The position numbers were made by a program, and so were the translations under genes. A DNA stretch of 64,000 nucleotides from Reticulitermes lucifugus (lineage: Eukaryota; Arthropoda; Insecta; Blattodea; Rhinotermitidae): NCBI GenBank assembly GCA_026260175.1, contig JAKCWW010000069.1:52219-116218 (forward strand), read 5' to 3'. Below, piece after piece: positions 46,641 to 57,240 of the stretch (position 1 is its first letter; every line of letters starts with the position of its first letter). The notes beneath the pieces were generated by a model, which worked only from the letters and a program-made list of their open reading frames with translations, did not search any database and was not told the origin of the DNA.

Positions 46641-46840
46641 CAGTATGTTTGCCAGATTTTGATCAAATTTGGAACTTCTCGACAGATTTTCATAAAAATA
46701 CCCAATGTCAAATTTCACGAAAATCCGTTCAGTAGGAGCGGCGATGATACTTTCGGACAGACGGACGGACCGACAGATAGACGGGCGGACATGGCGAAGG
46801 TACTAGACACTTTTCACGACTATGCGAAAGCGCCTAGAAA
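46641..46840 (-). repeat. ~550-bp dispersed repeat, copy 3 (first 200 bp only)
   Basis: Minus strand: TAGGCGCTTTCGCATAGTCG, GTCCGTCCGTCTGTCCGAAA, CTGAACGGATTTTCGTGAAA, ATGAAAATCTGTCGAGAA, matching the start of copies 1 and 2 in order. It ends at AAAATCTGGCAAAC. The 79-codon open stretch over it is a read of the repeat. Confidence 0.75.
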
Positions 46841-46907
46841 GGTACTGGGCCTTGGTTCGTTGTTCGAAGTAGTCTTAGATGTAAAGGTCACCCCGTAACA
46901 TGCAATT

Positions 46908-47174
46908 GGAGGTACAGAGTGGCGAGGAGTAGGTGTAGGCTGTAGCTCTACCCATGCTTAACCTCGTTCGCTAGATTTGGTGGGTGGTCAACACCACTCC
47001 CGTGCTGATTTACGCCCGGGAAAGAGACCCGGTACGCATTGTATAGAAGGCAGGATAGGCCCCGGGGCCGGTCTGGACGGGTGCACAAAATCTCCCCCAC
47101 CCATGCCGGGTTTTAAACCCCGAACCGCCCAGCCCGTAGGTAGACGCTATACCAGCTAAGTTATCCCGGTCGCC
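46908..47174 (-). mobile_element. SINE-B copy, nearly full length
   Basis: Minus strand: CGACCGGGATAACTTAGCTGG (head with A-box), decayed B-box GGTTTAAAACCCGG, GCACCCGTCCAGACCGGCCC, ATGCGTACCGGGTCTC, GTTGACCACCCACCAAATCT, and a poorly preserved 3' end. No clear target duplication. Confidence 0.8.
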
Positions 47175-47338
47175 GAAGTAAATCGGCAGACACAGCTTGT
47201 TATGTTGCAGAAAACAACGGCGTATCGGTACACGTCCGTGTTGCTGCGTGGTAGGACGGCGTGCGATATTGAAACTATGGGCAAGGATTCCAAGACTAAT
47301 CCAATTCTGTAATATCTCGAGCATCGTATCTGCCTCAT

Positions 47339-47485
47339 TAAAATGTTCTCCCTAGAACAAGCCATGAAGTCCCAGAGGGGGAGTAGAGGTATAGCTCAAC
47401 TCTTCCTTTAACCTCGGCGCTAGGTAGGGGTGGGTGGTCAACGCCACGCTCCGGTCGCTTTACCCCCGGGAATGACCCGGTACCC
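47339..47485 (-). mobile_element. SINE-B copy, 3' half
   Basis: Minus strand: CGATGGGTACCGGGTCATTC, GTAAAGCGACCGGAGCGTGG, CGTTGACCACCCACCCCTAC, CTCTACTCCCCCTCTGGGAC, TTCATGGCTTGTTCTAGGG. It abuts a foldback arm at 47486. It lies only 165 bp from another SINE-B in the same orientation. Confidence 0.8.
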
Positions 47486-47600
47486 ATCGGCCCTCAAGAT
47501 GAAGGTACTACGGTCCTCAGAAATGCCTGCCACTAGTTGCGCAACGACACAGCGTCACACCCCGGAAGACATTCTAAGTCCTCAAAACGTATATGGCCGT
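47486..47600. repeat. Foldback-family right half
   Basis: CAAGATGAAGGTACTACGGTC, CTCAGAAATGCCTGCCACTA, then the right arm CACAGCGTCACACCCCGGAA and GACATTCTAAGTCCTC. The left arm has been replaced by the SINE-B at 47339, so the SINE may have inserted into it or a deletion joined them. Confidence 0.6.
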
Positions 47601-48180
47601 TCCTATAGCGGCACAGATGTCAGTGACCTGTCAGTAAACTTATTCTTATGCAAACACAATCGATGACGTGTTAAAGTGTAATGGAATTGTCAGGTCTTAA
47701 GTTTTCCGTTTTTCATTAAATCTGAATACTTTATACGTGTTTTTGTCATTGGAAAGAAAGGTATGGGAAGTGTCAGGCATTGTACTGTATATACGAAGTC
47801 CTTCTTCTCGCAATCACATAACACTACCAATGTTAACCTTAAGGCAAAGGAGCGTTCTAAACAAAAGAACTGAAGTCACGGGTTTAACATATTTCTTGGG
47901 TATGTATACATGACTGGTGTTGTGTGACAAGGTAGTGGTGAATGGTGCGCTTGTTTGATTCTTGACTGTTTTGATCCAGACTTATAGAATTGCAGTTTAG
48001 CAAACCCGACATTCTAAGCAAATAAAACATAGTACTATGTAGTGAAGAACAGTTCATGTAAATGTTTATCCTGAGCTCAGCATGACAAAGTGCGTAATGT
48101 TGTAAGACTGCCTGTGAATCCACCACAATAAACCTGACCTGAAATCGTATGGTTCAAGCCCAAAAAGTGTCTGTGTCTTG
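47601..48180. other. Unassigned sequence
   Basis: No recognised element or coding frame. Confidence 0.5.
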
Positions 48181-48275
48181 TCGTATGTATGTGTGTATAT
48201 ATGTATTTATGTATGTATGTGTGTATATATGTATGTATGTATGTATGTGTGTATATATGTATGTATGTATGTGTA
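48181..48275 (+). repeat. (TATG)n array with 28-bp higher-order period
   Basis: The 20-mer GTATGTGTGTATATATGTAT occurs three times at exact 28-bp spacing (48187, 48215, 48243), separated by TTATGTAT or GTATGTAT. Two overlapping frames read as Met/Tyr/Val/Cys-rich peptides and are artefacts. Confidence 0.9.
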
Positions 48276-48334
48276 GTTTATTTAACGTCAGTGTCAGTTA
48301 CTCGGTCTATATGCCCTATAGCGTCAAGTGTATT

Positions 48335-48480
48335 GTTAATAATGAATGATAAAGGTGCGGAAGGAAGTGGTCGTGGTCTAATTCAGGGGGGTGAGAAAAC
48401 CCGCGACGTAGTCAGTGTCCCGGCCGAGATGCTAACCGGGTACATCCCGAATACAAGTCAAGATTCGCCCCTTCAGGCAA
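48335..48480 (+). repeat. Degraded insect-type dispersed repeat
   Basis: GGTGAGAAAACCCGCGACGT, GTCAGTGTCCCGGCCGAGAT, GCTAACCGGGTACATCCCGA, ATACAAGTCAAG. The order E-N-x-E-x-P-R-D-V, V-S-V-P-A-E-x, R/L-T-G-Y-x-P-N-T-S in translation is a widespread pseudo-peptide of insect repeats. No second copy is in the window. Confidence 0.4.
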
Positions 48481-49300
48481 CTTAACACGATGGAAATGTG
48501 AGGATGTGTTACGAAATATTGATGGCGTGGGAGAGCAATGCCCTGAGGAGATATTTGTAGCTGAAAAGGAGCCAACAGGAGGGTGGGCAAATTTGTGTAG
48601 TTTAAGAGCTTCGTAACTTGACTCTTCAACAGAGATAACGTTATTAGGATGGTCAGCTCGAGAAAAAAGGAGACGGACGGGACAAGGTGAAGTGAGAAGT
48701 CCATAGAGGATTTTAATCGGTAAATCTGTAGGGAAGACGTTTTGTGCATATTTTCTGTTCTACCTAGACCTGTGTTGTTACTCTCAGTACGCAGAATGTG
48801 TGTCTCAGAGTAATGATAATGAATTCTGCCTTCGTTTTGTAATACTGCAGTGCTGTGATTTTGCAGTGCAATTGTAAATGCCTTAAAAAAGCTATACATA
48901 AGCTTCTTCCCTTAATGTGAGAGAAAACGTTTTTTTTTGTTTTGTGTGACACTAAGGCTCATCTTCATAATAAATCTATTGAACATATTCTGACACGTTC
49001 CACAGTTTCATAACGCGCCGAGCATTTAGGTATACTTAACAATAGTGTAGATTTGCATTTGACAATGTGCAGGTCAAACACTTGTCAGTTTACTGGCTTT
49101 CCTGATAGTGGCTTTTCTCTGCACCCACAGAGTACTGTGTTATCCTTCGTTAAGTACGTAGGCTGCCTCCGAGACACTGTAAACCAGGACTCTTTACACA
49201 ACTATACTACAAAGGATCGCCTACCTTTTAACTGTTTGACTCCTTTACACCTTTTCACGCTTTGCATAAGTTGTTGGTTTTTTGCGGTGTTGCTTTGATA
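48481..49300. other. Unassigned sequence including the longest open stretch of the window
   Basis: A minus-strand open stretch of 155 codons (48899-48432) runs from unassigned sequence into the repeat at 48335-48480. It is Leu/Ser-rich, with no domain, no signal and no supporting neighbour. I regard it as chance. Confidence 0.45.
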
Positions 49301-49301
49301 T

Positions 49302-49346
49302 GATTCCATGATGATGATCCCTTGGGGATCGAAACATGTAGGAATG
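49302..49346 (+). other. Hammerhead-ribozyme-like motif, best outer stem (H5)
   Basis: AUUCC (49303-49307), AUGAUGA (49308-49314; C3 changed to A), spare U, GAUCCC (49316-49321), loop UUG, GGGAUC (49325-49330), GAAA (49331-49334), CAUGUA (49335-49340), GGAAU (49341-49345). Stem II is a perfect 6-bp hairpin. The outer stem AUUCC/GGAAU is a perfect 5-bp helix that directly abuts the core on both sides. A-CAUG-U gives a palindromic minimal stem III, and A49340 takes the place of the cleavage-site H base. ACATGTAGGAATGT is repeated 31 bp downstream (49334 and 49365), as if the motif had been partly tandem. Confidence 0.45.
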
Positions 49347-49557
49347 TAGAAAATAAACACTTCCACATGTAGGAATGTTCATAGTGATACTGTCATATAA
49401 AATATCTGGGAACAGTATTTTGCATTTCGTTGGTCTCAGTGTTGTGAATTAACTGTACTTTAGTAAGCATTTGCAAATTTGTTGTCATTTTACATTTGAA
49501 AAAGAAAGCCTGTGTTAGGTTTTTAACATCTCATAAACAAAATAAATACAAAGAAGC

Positions 49558-49782
49558 GAGATTTGAGGTTCTCAAAGCGATGTGCCTGAAAGTTTCAATC
49601 AAGTCTTCTGGGATGTTGACGCTGTATCCTTTGGTAAGTAGTTCCCGATCTTTCGAAGGATCTTGGTGCCTTCGTCTTCAGGATCAAGCAATACAAGTAG
49701 AGTGCTTGAACTTGAAGACGAAGGCGTCGGGCACTACTTGTTGAACCACACAGCGTAACATCGCAGGAAACTTAGATCTTCA
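49558..49782. repeat. Foldback element with hammerhead-like interior
   Basis: Lead-in GAGGTTCTCAAAGCGATGTG, then arms CAAGTCTTCTGGGATGTTGA / ACATCGCAGGAAACTTAGAT with GCTGTATCC / CACAGCGTA. The interior read on the minus strand is CUGAAGA, spare C, GAAGG, a 9-base loop, CCUUC, GAAA, GAUC, GGGAACUAC. The CTTCGTCTTCAGGATCAAGC / CTTGAAGACGAAGGCGTCGG pair makes a second internal inverted repeat. Confidence 0.75.
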
Positions 49783-52700
49783 AATGAAAAGACGCCTGAA
49801 AAGATGGAGTATCCACCGATCACATAGTATACGGGAGAGACGACAAATGCGTTCACAAAATTTTTGGCCTGAAAATGTGCAAATCGTAAGTGTAAGAATA
49901 ATATTAAAATTTATTTTAAAAATTTGGTATTAGGGTGGCGATTTTAAAGAGGCGGACATTCTCGCTTCCAATTCCACTGCTGTTAACGTCCCAAGAAGTA
50001 TATGCTCCATACGGTTGGTTGCAGATCGATTGACGTAGTGCAAATTACTGAAAACGTCGGCGGCGTGTTGCATTACTCGGTGTGTGGACTGTACCGGGTC
50101 GCATTACAGTAGCGCTGCGTATGGTGTTCCTGGGGCTGCTCGCAATCTCCGTTAATCAACATGACTTAAGCCAGAAGATCTATAAACAGAGGGAGAGACA
50201 GATTGAAACTCTGATGGAGTAGGGGATGATGAAGGACTTTAAGGGACGTTGGCCATTTACTACCCTTTTCACTTTCACATAAGCTGTTTCCTACTTACAT
50301 GGTGGAATTGCCTGAAGACAGCACATTTTGACAGTGATATTGCCAATCAGTATATGTGTGTACCTGCGTATGCGTGTGTATGCTCTTGTACGTATGTCCA
50401 TATTTGCACCGTGTGGATTATATTCCTTCCTCTGGGAACATTTAAACTAATTACAATGTCTCTTTCGCCTCTTTAAACACGCGCACTTTATTCACAGATC
50501 AGTACCTACCCAGTACTACTCACTAAGATGTTTACTTGCCTCCTTTGTGTTAAAAGACTGCACGAACTTAAGCTACATTGTTTTGTTAAAGTCAGTAATA
50601 CTACTGACTAAGAAGACCGAGATTTGATTATGGACAGGTAGAGGGATTTTTCTTATCGCCCACGTGTTCAGAGAGCCCACGTGGCCCTTCCGGTCTTGTA
50701 GCAATGATACTCGGTTCGTTCGTAGGGGAGTACATGCAGGTAATCCGTTATCTCCTTCTACTGCCAAGGAGGTGAAGAGTACTTTTAATATGCTTTCCGT
50801 CCACAATACTTGTTCATGCACAAGGATGCTTTGCATTGTGCATCTTTTCCTTTTAAGTAAATATGAGAATAATTAATGTTACAAAAAAATTCGGAACATC
50901 GTAACCGATCTGATGTAGCCATTTGTTAGCTAAATGAAATGGGCCAGTTTATCTAAACGACTATGTTGCTCATGTTCAGGTATGGAATAGTTTACGTCCT
51001 GCAATAAATGGTACATGTAACTTTATCTTACTCTGAATTTAGGAACGTTCCTTATTAACGCTGAAACATATGTTAAACGAAGTGCCACTTAGTTCACTGA
51101 ATAAATGCTCAAACAACGTTTCAGACGCGGAACCAGTAAGGAAAACAATTGAAGTGAGACCGAACTGCGAAGGGTTGTGCTTCATCTCTTGGGACGTGGA
51201 ATTGGGTTGAAGCCGGGAAGAATTTCTTTTCCATCTCTCTTGGGATGTACCGTCACGAGACGGGATCAGTCACCGGAAACGGAAGTGAAGTGAGGCGTGA
51301 AGTGTGGGCAAGAATGAGGAGGAGATGTCTCGCAGGGCGCAGTTTGTGTCGCCTGTTTTCTACAGGAGATAGCTCGCTGCAGGTAGAGAACTTCCTCTTG
51401 TCTCGACAGGAAACTGAGGGATAATTGTCTCGATCATCCATACACGCAGCAATGCAAGTCTCAATCTTTACGTTAGAGAAAACGTTGTAAAAATATATCA
51501 AATTCAAATATAAACTTCACATAGATTATGCATAAGGCACAGCATTGTGAACTTCACCATTTTACGAAACTATAACCGTTATTCTTCGGTTATTCAGTAA
51601 ATATTGCCGGCACATCAGCTATCCTGGCTGAGGGCACTCGTGATTTTCATCAGTTTCTTCAAGGAAATGCAGGGATAAAGCCTCGAACAGCCAACAACAG
51701 CTTCCTTCTACGCAAATTTCGGTTTGTTATTCACCAGTCATCTACAGTTGTTGCCTGTGTAATCTAAGATACTGACAGATTAGTAAAATTTAAATATAAG
51801 TACTGTAAATTAATTAAAAGTAAATATTTGTTTTTTTCTTTTTTTTTGCTTATTCAACCTGTAGTGTTTTCACAAACAATAGTTGAAATCCTCTACTCGT
51901 TGCCTTTATAAGGCTGCATGAAGTGAAATAATTTTGAAAGTACTAAAATTATTTTTAGGACGGTTTTAAGAAATTAAATATTTTCCTGTATTTCTCTTTT
52001 TTTATTTCTTCGTAGATTTATGTTTTCTCATTCAAGTTAAACTCGCACTAATGCTAAGAAAGGGAAACTTGCGTTCAAATGCTATAAATGTGTGTGAACA
52101 ATAAAACTTAATAATTTGAGAAGGAGCAAGTTGGATGACGTAAAGATAAACCTTCGACATTATACCAACCACTAAGTTCGTTTCTTTTACCGATAAGTAA
52201 TTTCGTTAGTGTTATTTAATGATGCACTTAAACCTCTCTCGTATGCCAGACGTTTTAAAGTAATTTTCGCCCTGTTCAGCAGGACTGCTTTCAAATTTCC
52301 TTGAATATTAAATTAATACAAATTACTCTGAAATTAAGTTTGCTCGGTATACGTTATATTGCAGAGAGTCTGAACTCTCCTGAAAATGAATAATAGAATT
52401 CCCATGTACAATAGAACACAATCCGCCCTCACTCTTCTCTCTAGTTTTATACCCTTTGCACCCCTCCCTTTCACCCACCTAATGTAATGCCACGGGGAAG
52501 TCCCTCCCTTTGCTTTATTATGAAGCTTGTGGATCCCAATTAAGAGGCAGCATCTGTGAAAATTAATGGGGCACAGCTTTTAAGATGTAATTGGGCACAT
52601 TCATAACTTGGGAGTGTGTGTGAGCACCCCCCCCCACCTCCTTTTCAAGGCCCCTACGCGCACGCTGGCAGCGTAACATACTGCGCACATGTTGCAGTCG

Positions 52701-53309
52701 GTTTATAAACACGTGGAAAATGCAGAAAGGCTGTTATGATGCGAAAGCTACTGTGGTTAGAAATTATGTTACTCCCATGAAGACACATTTAAACTGTAAC
52801 CGAAGTGAAAAGGGCTTCGAATTTCAAGACTTACGCGAAACCGTATGTAGGGTAACTGCAGTGATGATTAGTGTTCTTGTTTTTTAAAATGATAATTATA
52901 ATTTTCTAATACCTTGAATATAATAGCCTATGTTCCAGTGCTTTGCCATCTGCGCCAACTAGAAATTATATCCACACCATGTAAGTTGTTTTATGTTGCA
53001 TGAGATAGTATGTGAATGTCGTTTTTAAGTAGGACAATGTAAAGTTTATCAAAGAGCTGAGTTACCATGTGACACAGCAGGGAATTCGAACGGACTTCGA
53101 CCCACTGCCTTGTAGCCTTAATATCTGAAATAGAACGAGAATCATTTGGTTTATTTAAGGGTTTTTTAATTTTTAAAAGTTCCGTTAGAATAGAAATTCT
53201 GGATTACTTTTTTAGAGTTAACATTTGTGTTAGCAGCGTAACTGACATGTTGTTTATTAAAACTCACTATCTTCATACAACATTGATTGCTAAAATTATA
53301 TTCTCGAAT
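49783..53309. other. Unassigned sequence
   Basis: 3.5 kb without a recognised element, other than poly-T (51832-51848) and a C9 run (52627-52635). Open stretches are at most 87 codons and often mirror each other on the two strands. I see no sign of a gene. Confidence 0.5.
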
Positions 53310-53350
53310 AACCATCATGTTTCGGTCCCTAGTAGGATTATCCTAAAAGG
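53310..53350 (-). other. Hammerhead-like motif, decayed (H6)
   Basis: Minus strand: AAGAGCCUUUUAGGAUAAUC, CUACUAGGGACC, GAAAC, AUGAUGGUUAUUCG. The GAAAC-AUG end resembles H5 but CUGANGA is not recognisable. Confidence 0.2.
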
Positions 53351-53618
53351 CTCTTATCAATATGACAGATCATTACAATTGAATATACTCGTATGGTTGT
53401 TCATGTACTGTTAATTAACTAGAACCTTGTATAAGTTTCAATACAGTAATCGACCGTGTGCTTTTTCATTCCACGTTTGTTTTAAAGTTTAATAGTAATA
53501 TCTGTGCCCAATGTGTAGCTATTTTTATTGCAATAACATGTCTCGTAATATTGAATGGCTCTCTTTATCTCGAGAACTGAGTTTGATTCCGATTACAGCT
53601 TTCCCACATGTACTGTTT

Positions 53619-53834
53619 CAAGATTTGAGGTTCTCAGAGTGGTACTGCTGAAGATTCAAGTTTTCTGGGATGTTTCGCCAATTCAACTGGTAAATAGTTC
53701 TTGATGTTTCAAAGGAACGTATTGACTTCTTCTTCGGGGTCACTTTCTTCGGAGTGCTGAATATGAAGGCACTACACTCTTTAGTAACTATTTACCAGTC
53801 AACACGGCTTAACATACCAGAAGACTTGAATTTC
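53619..53834. repeat. Foldback element, longest well-paired arms
   Basis: Lead-in GAGGTTCTCAGAGTGGTACT as at 49565. Arms of about 55 bp: GATTCAAGTTTTCTGGGATG...CAACTGGTAAATAGTTCTTG against TAGTAACTATTTACCAGTCA...ACATACCAGAAGACTTGAAT. The interior read on the minus strand has CCCGAAGAAGAAG, CCUUUGAAACAUCAAGAAC. Confidence 0.75.
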
Positions 53835-56427
53835 GGATACACTACTTTACCTACCAAAATTAAATTATTTTGTGTATTTTATATTTGAATTTAATTTGAC
53901 AGAACTGTGACAACGAAGTAGTAGCTTCGAGGTCATCTGTCGTATGCAGATATTTCAGCACAGGATTTCCCTGACCTCGGCGGCTAGAAATGTTTAAGAT
54001 ACGTAGCGGTGTTAGGAGACGGCTCGAAAGAATCTCAGACTGACAAGGATGGACAAATCGTGAAGGTGTGGTTGCCATAACGAGTCGTCATGAAGGCTTT
54101 TGAGTTGTAACGGTCGCTGTGGGACAAATCAGAAACAGCTTTATACAGCTCTGGGATACAAGGGGGTAATTCATTTCAGCTGTCACTTGCACGGGGAGGT
54201 AAAAGGAGTGTATGTTCCCCCGAATTACACCCCCATTCTTCAGCCTCGAGGGAAAAGGGACGTGAGGGTGGGTATAGAGAAAATAATACTCATTTGAGTC
54301 TAATCGGGCTACCAAAACTCCATCACGCTCTCGTATTTTGGTAGAAGAGAAAGTGGGGGTGGATTCTAGTGAGGAAAGAGTTGGGAAGGGGTGGTACTCA
54401 AGTTTGCGTTTGGGGAAAACAGCAAAGTAATAACAACACACATCGCACAAAATAGGGGGTTTAGGGTTATATATTAACCCTTTTGGGTCCAGTCATCCGT
54501 CCCTTTGCTGGAGGAAAGGGCGATTAGCGCCCATCCAGTGGCCGGCGTGTTGCTTCGCTAATGCGATTGTTCTCTTTTCTTCTTCTCACACCGTCCCTCT
54601 GTTTCGTTCTAATTTCTTCGCCCTGAATCCCTGTGGACCAGGGATGATAAACCTTAAATAATAATAGCCATACGTGTCCAAGCACCGTTTTATATGAATA
54701 CATGGCTATGCGCTTTTGAAAAATTGCCTACTGGCCTATAGCCAATAACACATTTTTTAAACAGAGGACTTCCCATTGTGTTTTCATAAATTAAGTACCA
54801 AGAGTGAAGCTGTCAACACAACTATTTATTATAAAAATATTTTTTGTTTTAATATAAAAATTCTAACACAACTATTAATATAAAAGCACTTTATTTTACA
54901 TAAAAACGAATTGTGTTTTCATAACAGACACGAGTTAACTGCTTCACTCTAGTACTTATCACACTTATTTCTTTGAAAGTGTTTTTATTTTTCAACATTA
55001 ATTTCGACGAGGTTTTAATATTTTTTTACGTATAATTTAGGAATTAATTTAAGATTAGCTGTCATTTTTTGACATAAGTAAGCAAGATGGCGTTATTTTA
55101 GTGTGGTCATTGTATTTTTTTTGTGATTTAAAATAGATGAAAGAAATAATGTTTTCTTGTACTGAAATATTTGCAAGAAGTCTCTGAAATACTGGAAAGG
55201 CTTTCACGATATCAAGTTATAGGAATGGGCGCTTGGTTTTGGAGCCTTATTTCGGAGATACAGTGGAGATATTATCATATAATAAAATTCTCGTTTTGGG
55301 TGTCTCCTAGCCCCCAAAGCGACACAGCAATTCCTAGCCAATTTATAATTCATTCCCATCTTAGTATTTTTACTAATTTCCGAAAAGTAATGTTGTTTGT
55401 ATAAAATTCAGAGTAGTAGATGGTGTGTGCGCTTCTGTGTTGCAGTAGTAACACCCCTGTGCCGTAGCGTATGGAGTGTGTGTGCTATGGAAACTGGGAG
55501 CAGCAAATTGCAAGCTCGATCATTAGCTTGGATTATCCTGGGTGTTGGCCTATCCCAGTGGCGCTGAGCATAAATGGAAGGACTGAGTGGGAAACAGAGT
55601 AGCGTTCCGGAAGACGGGATGGAAAGGGGTTGGGGAGAGGAAATTCAGACATCAGTAGCGGGGGATGAGGAAAAGCAAAAGAAAGATGGCTGCCACATTT
55701 CTATCCAAAAGCTGCTATAACCGTGAAACAGGCAATATTGCTGTTTCTGAATGATGAATGGAGCTACTACGGCTAGATTGCCGTGATAATAAGCGTGTTC
55801 TCTCGTCAATGGGATCGCGTTTTAATACCAGAATCGTGACGTCACGAAATCCCTTTGCATGATAAAGCTTATGGAGATAAGACAGTGGTGAAGTTGCATA
55901 GTTCGAAGCCACTTTAAAGTAACAATTTACTGTTTTACTGTCCTTCAGTTACGATAATGAAAATTAGTAATTCTTTAACAATAAATTCTGTATATTTTGG
56001 CCTACACTGTCGACGTTATCTCCTTTGTACTGGGTTTCTAATTGCACCGAATCTGGCTCTGTAGGAAACTGCATAGCTGCGGTGTTTGCAATCATTCCGA
56101 CATTGGTAATTTATGGATAACTCCTGACCAGCTTAACTTCATCGTAGATTATTCATTCTGTGATTCCACTCTTCCCAGATGAATTGTGACCATGAAGGCT
56201 ACTTTCATTAAATTTCTGTACAAGATCAGTAACAACATGCCTACGTGTTATTTTAGGAGCCTAAATTCTAAATCTTTCGGGACTCATTGCAACTGTAATA
56301 ATTTTCTGCATACTGAAAAGTTACTTTAGATGCTTACAAGGATTCCGGCACTGTGATATAATTTCAGTTAGCCCAGGTTCAAAATTATGCGTATTTCTTG
56401 CAGAAATTATTTGTCAATGTAGGTTCA
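53835..56427. other. Unassigned sequence
   Basis: The 120-codon minus-strand open stretch 54088-54450 has no recognisable domain. An AT-rich patch with repeated TAACACAACTATTnAT lies at 54812-54875. Nothing else stands out. Confidence 0.45.
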
Positions 56428-56725
56428 GGAGTGAGGGTGGTGCAGTCAATATAGTGATTAGGATACAGGCTGAACGTCCGAGGGATCATGGTTCGATTCT
56501 CGACAGGTGCAATAGATTTATTCCCGAAACGTCCAGGCCGGCCCTAGGACCTATCCAGTCTCCCATTCAATGGACAGCGGGAATCTTTTCCTGGGGGTAA
56601 AAAGGCCGAGCTGTGAAGCTGACCACTTACATCACCACCACCACCCCCACCTCTGGTTCCGAGTTTAAGAATGCAACTAAACCTCCACACCTCTAGATGC
56701 CTTCGTGGTATACACAGGAAAAATT
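56428..56725 (+). mobile_element. SINE-B copy, nearly full length
   Basis: Head GGTGGTGCAGTCAATATAGTG (A-box region), B-box GGTTCGATTCTCG (56489-56501), GAAACGTCCAGGCCGGCCC, CTATCCAGTCTCCCATTCAA, GGGGGTAAAAAGGCCGAGC, GAAGCTGACCACTTACATCA, an expanded CCACCA stretch, GTTCCGAGTTTAAGAATGC, CCTCTAGATGCCTTCGTGG. No clear target duplication. Confidence 0.85.
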
Positions 56726-57130
56726 TCACTCTATCCTTACCTTTGTACACCTTCCTCTTGAAAACATCATGTGTGCATGTTATTTCGATTAGGTGTACAT
56801 GTCCGTAATATACCTTTTTACACTTGAAAGTTAATAAGAAAGTCAGCCCTGATTTTCCCTGTCAGTTTGAGTTTTAAAATGTCGCGAAGAATTTGTGCCT
56901 ATTTCTTTTTAGTACAAACGAAGGCTGCATGCTGATAGGAACGCAGCCTTAATATCCAAGGAGACAACAAAGCAACACACCATGACAGCCAGTTACCAGT
57001 TATTGGAGGGCAAATCAGAGTGAAATAATTGATATTCATGTTATTTTTCGGTTTTCAGTAGGTATCAAACTGAAAATGAAATTGAAAAAACGAAACCTAG
57101 CGATACTCGGGTTGGACCGACTTATGTAAC

Positions 57131-57240
57131 TCCTTAAACCTTAGTGGTTAGTGTATGTACTGCCAGGTTTAACACTAGCAACCCTATTTTAGCTACACAG
57201 TGTAATGTGTTCCACATAATCATTTAAATAAACAGCCGTA
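57131..57240 (+). repeat. Dispersed repeat L, copy 3
   Basis: CCTTAAACCTTAGTGGTTAG, GTATGTACTGCCAGGTTTAAC, TAGCTACACAGTGTAATGTG, TTCCACATAATCATTTAAA, in the same order as 17013-17115. Confidence 0.55.

Noticed and set aside
48149-48485. Met/Tyr/Val/Cys-rich open stretches
   Set aside because: Produced by the (TATG)n array.
48432-48899. Longest open stretch of the window (155 codons, minus)
   Set aside because: No domain, Leu/Ser-rich, runs into a dispersed repeat at its C-terminal end, and 130-155 codon stretches occur about evenly on both strands across the window.
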